From Cladosporium sp. IMV 00045 (Eukaryota; Ascomycota; Dothideomycetes; Cladosporiales; Cladosporiaceae): 64,000 nucleotides of DNA. The stretch's first letter is position 1; every line of letters begins with the position of its first letter. Made by a program: the position numbers and the translations under genes. The notes beneath the pieces are model-generated. The model did no database searches. It saw only the letters and a program-made list of their open reading frames with translations, and was not told where the DNA came from. Of this stretch, positions 63,764 to 64,000 are shown piece after piece. Location: positions 1 through 64,000 of the forward strand of contig MSJI02000388.1 of the NCBI GenBank assembly GCA_001931905.2, given 5' to 3'.

Positions 63764-64000
63764 CTAGCGACAAACTAATATTCCCAAGCTTCTGTCTGGG
63801 CACACGAGCTCATGCACGTCAAAGATATCGGTCATGCCGTTGAAAGTACGCCCAGAGTCGGAATCATAGATCAGCAAGTAAAAAATTGGCCCGACGAAAA
63901 TGACGAATTGGCGTACGGCCCGTTGTTTACCAAATGGATCGCTCAAGGTCCTTCCAGATCCTACTGGGAAGTAGTTGAGAATGCGGACAACTATGCTTGT
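63764..64000 (-). CDS. Possible C-terminal part of a gene entering from the right edge, unknown
   Basis: The reverse strand is open from the window edge to TAG at 63764 (78 codons). It includes a hydrophobic stretch, FVIFVGPIFYLLIYDS, and then GRTFNGMTDIFDVHELV. I recognise no family. It might instead be an upstream exon of the metallopeptidase-like gene. Weakly supported. Confidence 0.2.
   Translation of the reverse strand, partial: TSIVVRILNYFPVGSGRTLSDPFGKQRAVRQFVIFVGPIFYLLIYDSDSGRTFNGMTDIFDVHELVCPDRSLGILVCR

Overview
The window is nuclear DNA of a filamentous ascomycete (Pezizomycotina). The gene content fits a Dothideomycete, but that rank is inferred from gene style and not from a phylogeny. 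The evidence is: short GT-AG introns (most 47-111 nt), compact genes on both strands, a PalH pH sensor, Zn2Cys6 and Rec8 genes, an uncharacterised Cys-rich membrane protein that I recall only from filamentous fungi, and short CT-rich 5' regions. All exon models were built by hand from splice signals and checked for frame consistency. No tRNA, rRNA, CRISPR or intact transposon was found.

Layout. 1-7.4 kb: partial WASP/Las17 (-), a large disordered protein with a Cys-rich tail (-), and Ubc13 (-). 7.8-18.4 kb: a DEAH helicase with UBA/RWD regions (+), uracil phosphoribosyltransferase (-), a fluoride exporter (+), and convergent with it a fluoroacetate-dehalogenase-like hydrolase (-). 18.4-26.6 kb: PalH/Rim21, sorting nexin Mvp1 and Dcn1 (all +). 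27.7-36.5 kb: fructose-bisphosphate aldolase (-), Prp19 (+), a SUMO-targeted ubiquitin-ligase-like RING protein (+) and the fatty-acid-elongation dehydratase Phs1 (+). 36.5-39.3 kb: a gene-poor stretch with small decayed repeats. 39.3-44.4 kb: a Zn2Cys6 regulator and an amino-acid permease (+). 44.5-48.3 kb: three contiguous mitochondrial translation genes (IF3m -, mL38 -, uL4m +). 48.5-60.8 kb: dihydroxyacetone kinase (-), Ubp6 (+), Rec8 (+), the Cys-rich membrane protein (+) and glucokinase (+). 61.3-64 kb: a poorly conserved ORF with an in-frame stop or small intron, a metallopeptidase-like gene that has lost its zinc motif, and a partial frame at the edge.

Most genes are housekeeping and functionally unrelated to their neighbours. 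Two neighbourhoods look meaningful: the fluoride exporter beside a defluorinase-like hydrolase, and the mitochondrial translation trio. Ubiquitin/NEDD8/SUMO functions recur (Ubc13, Dcn1, Prp19, RING/SIM protein, Ubp6) but are scattered. At larger scale, many genes on both strands change from a C-rich coding strand in mid-gene to a G-rich coding strand near the 3' end.
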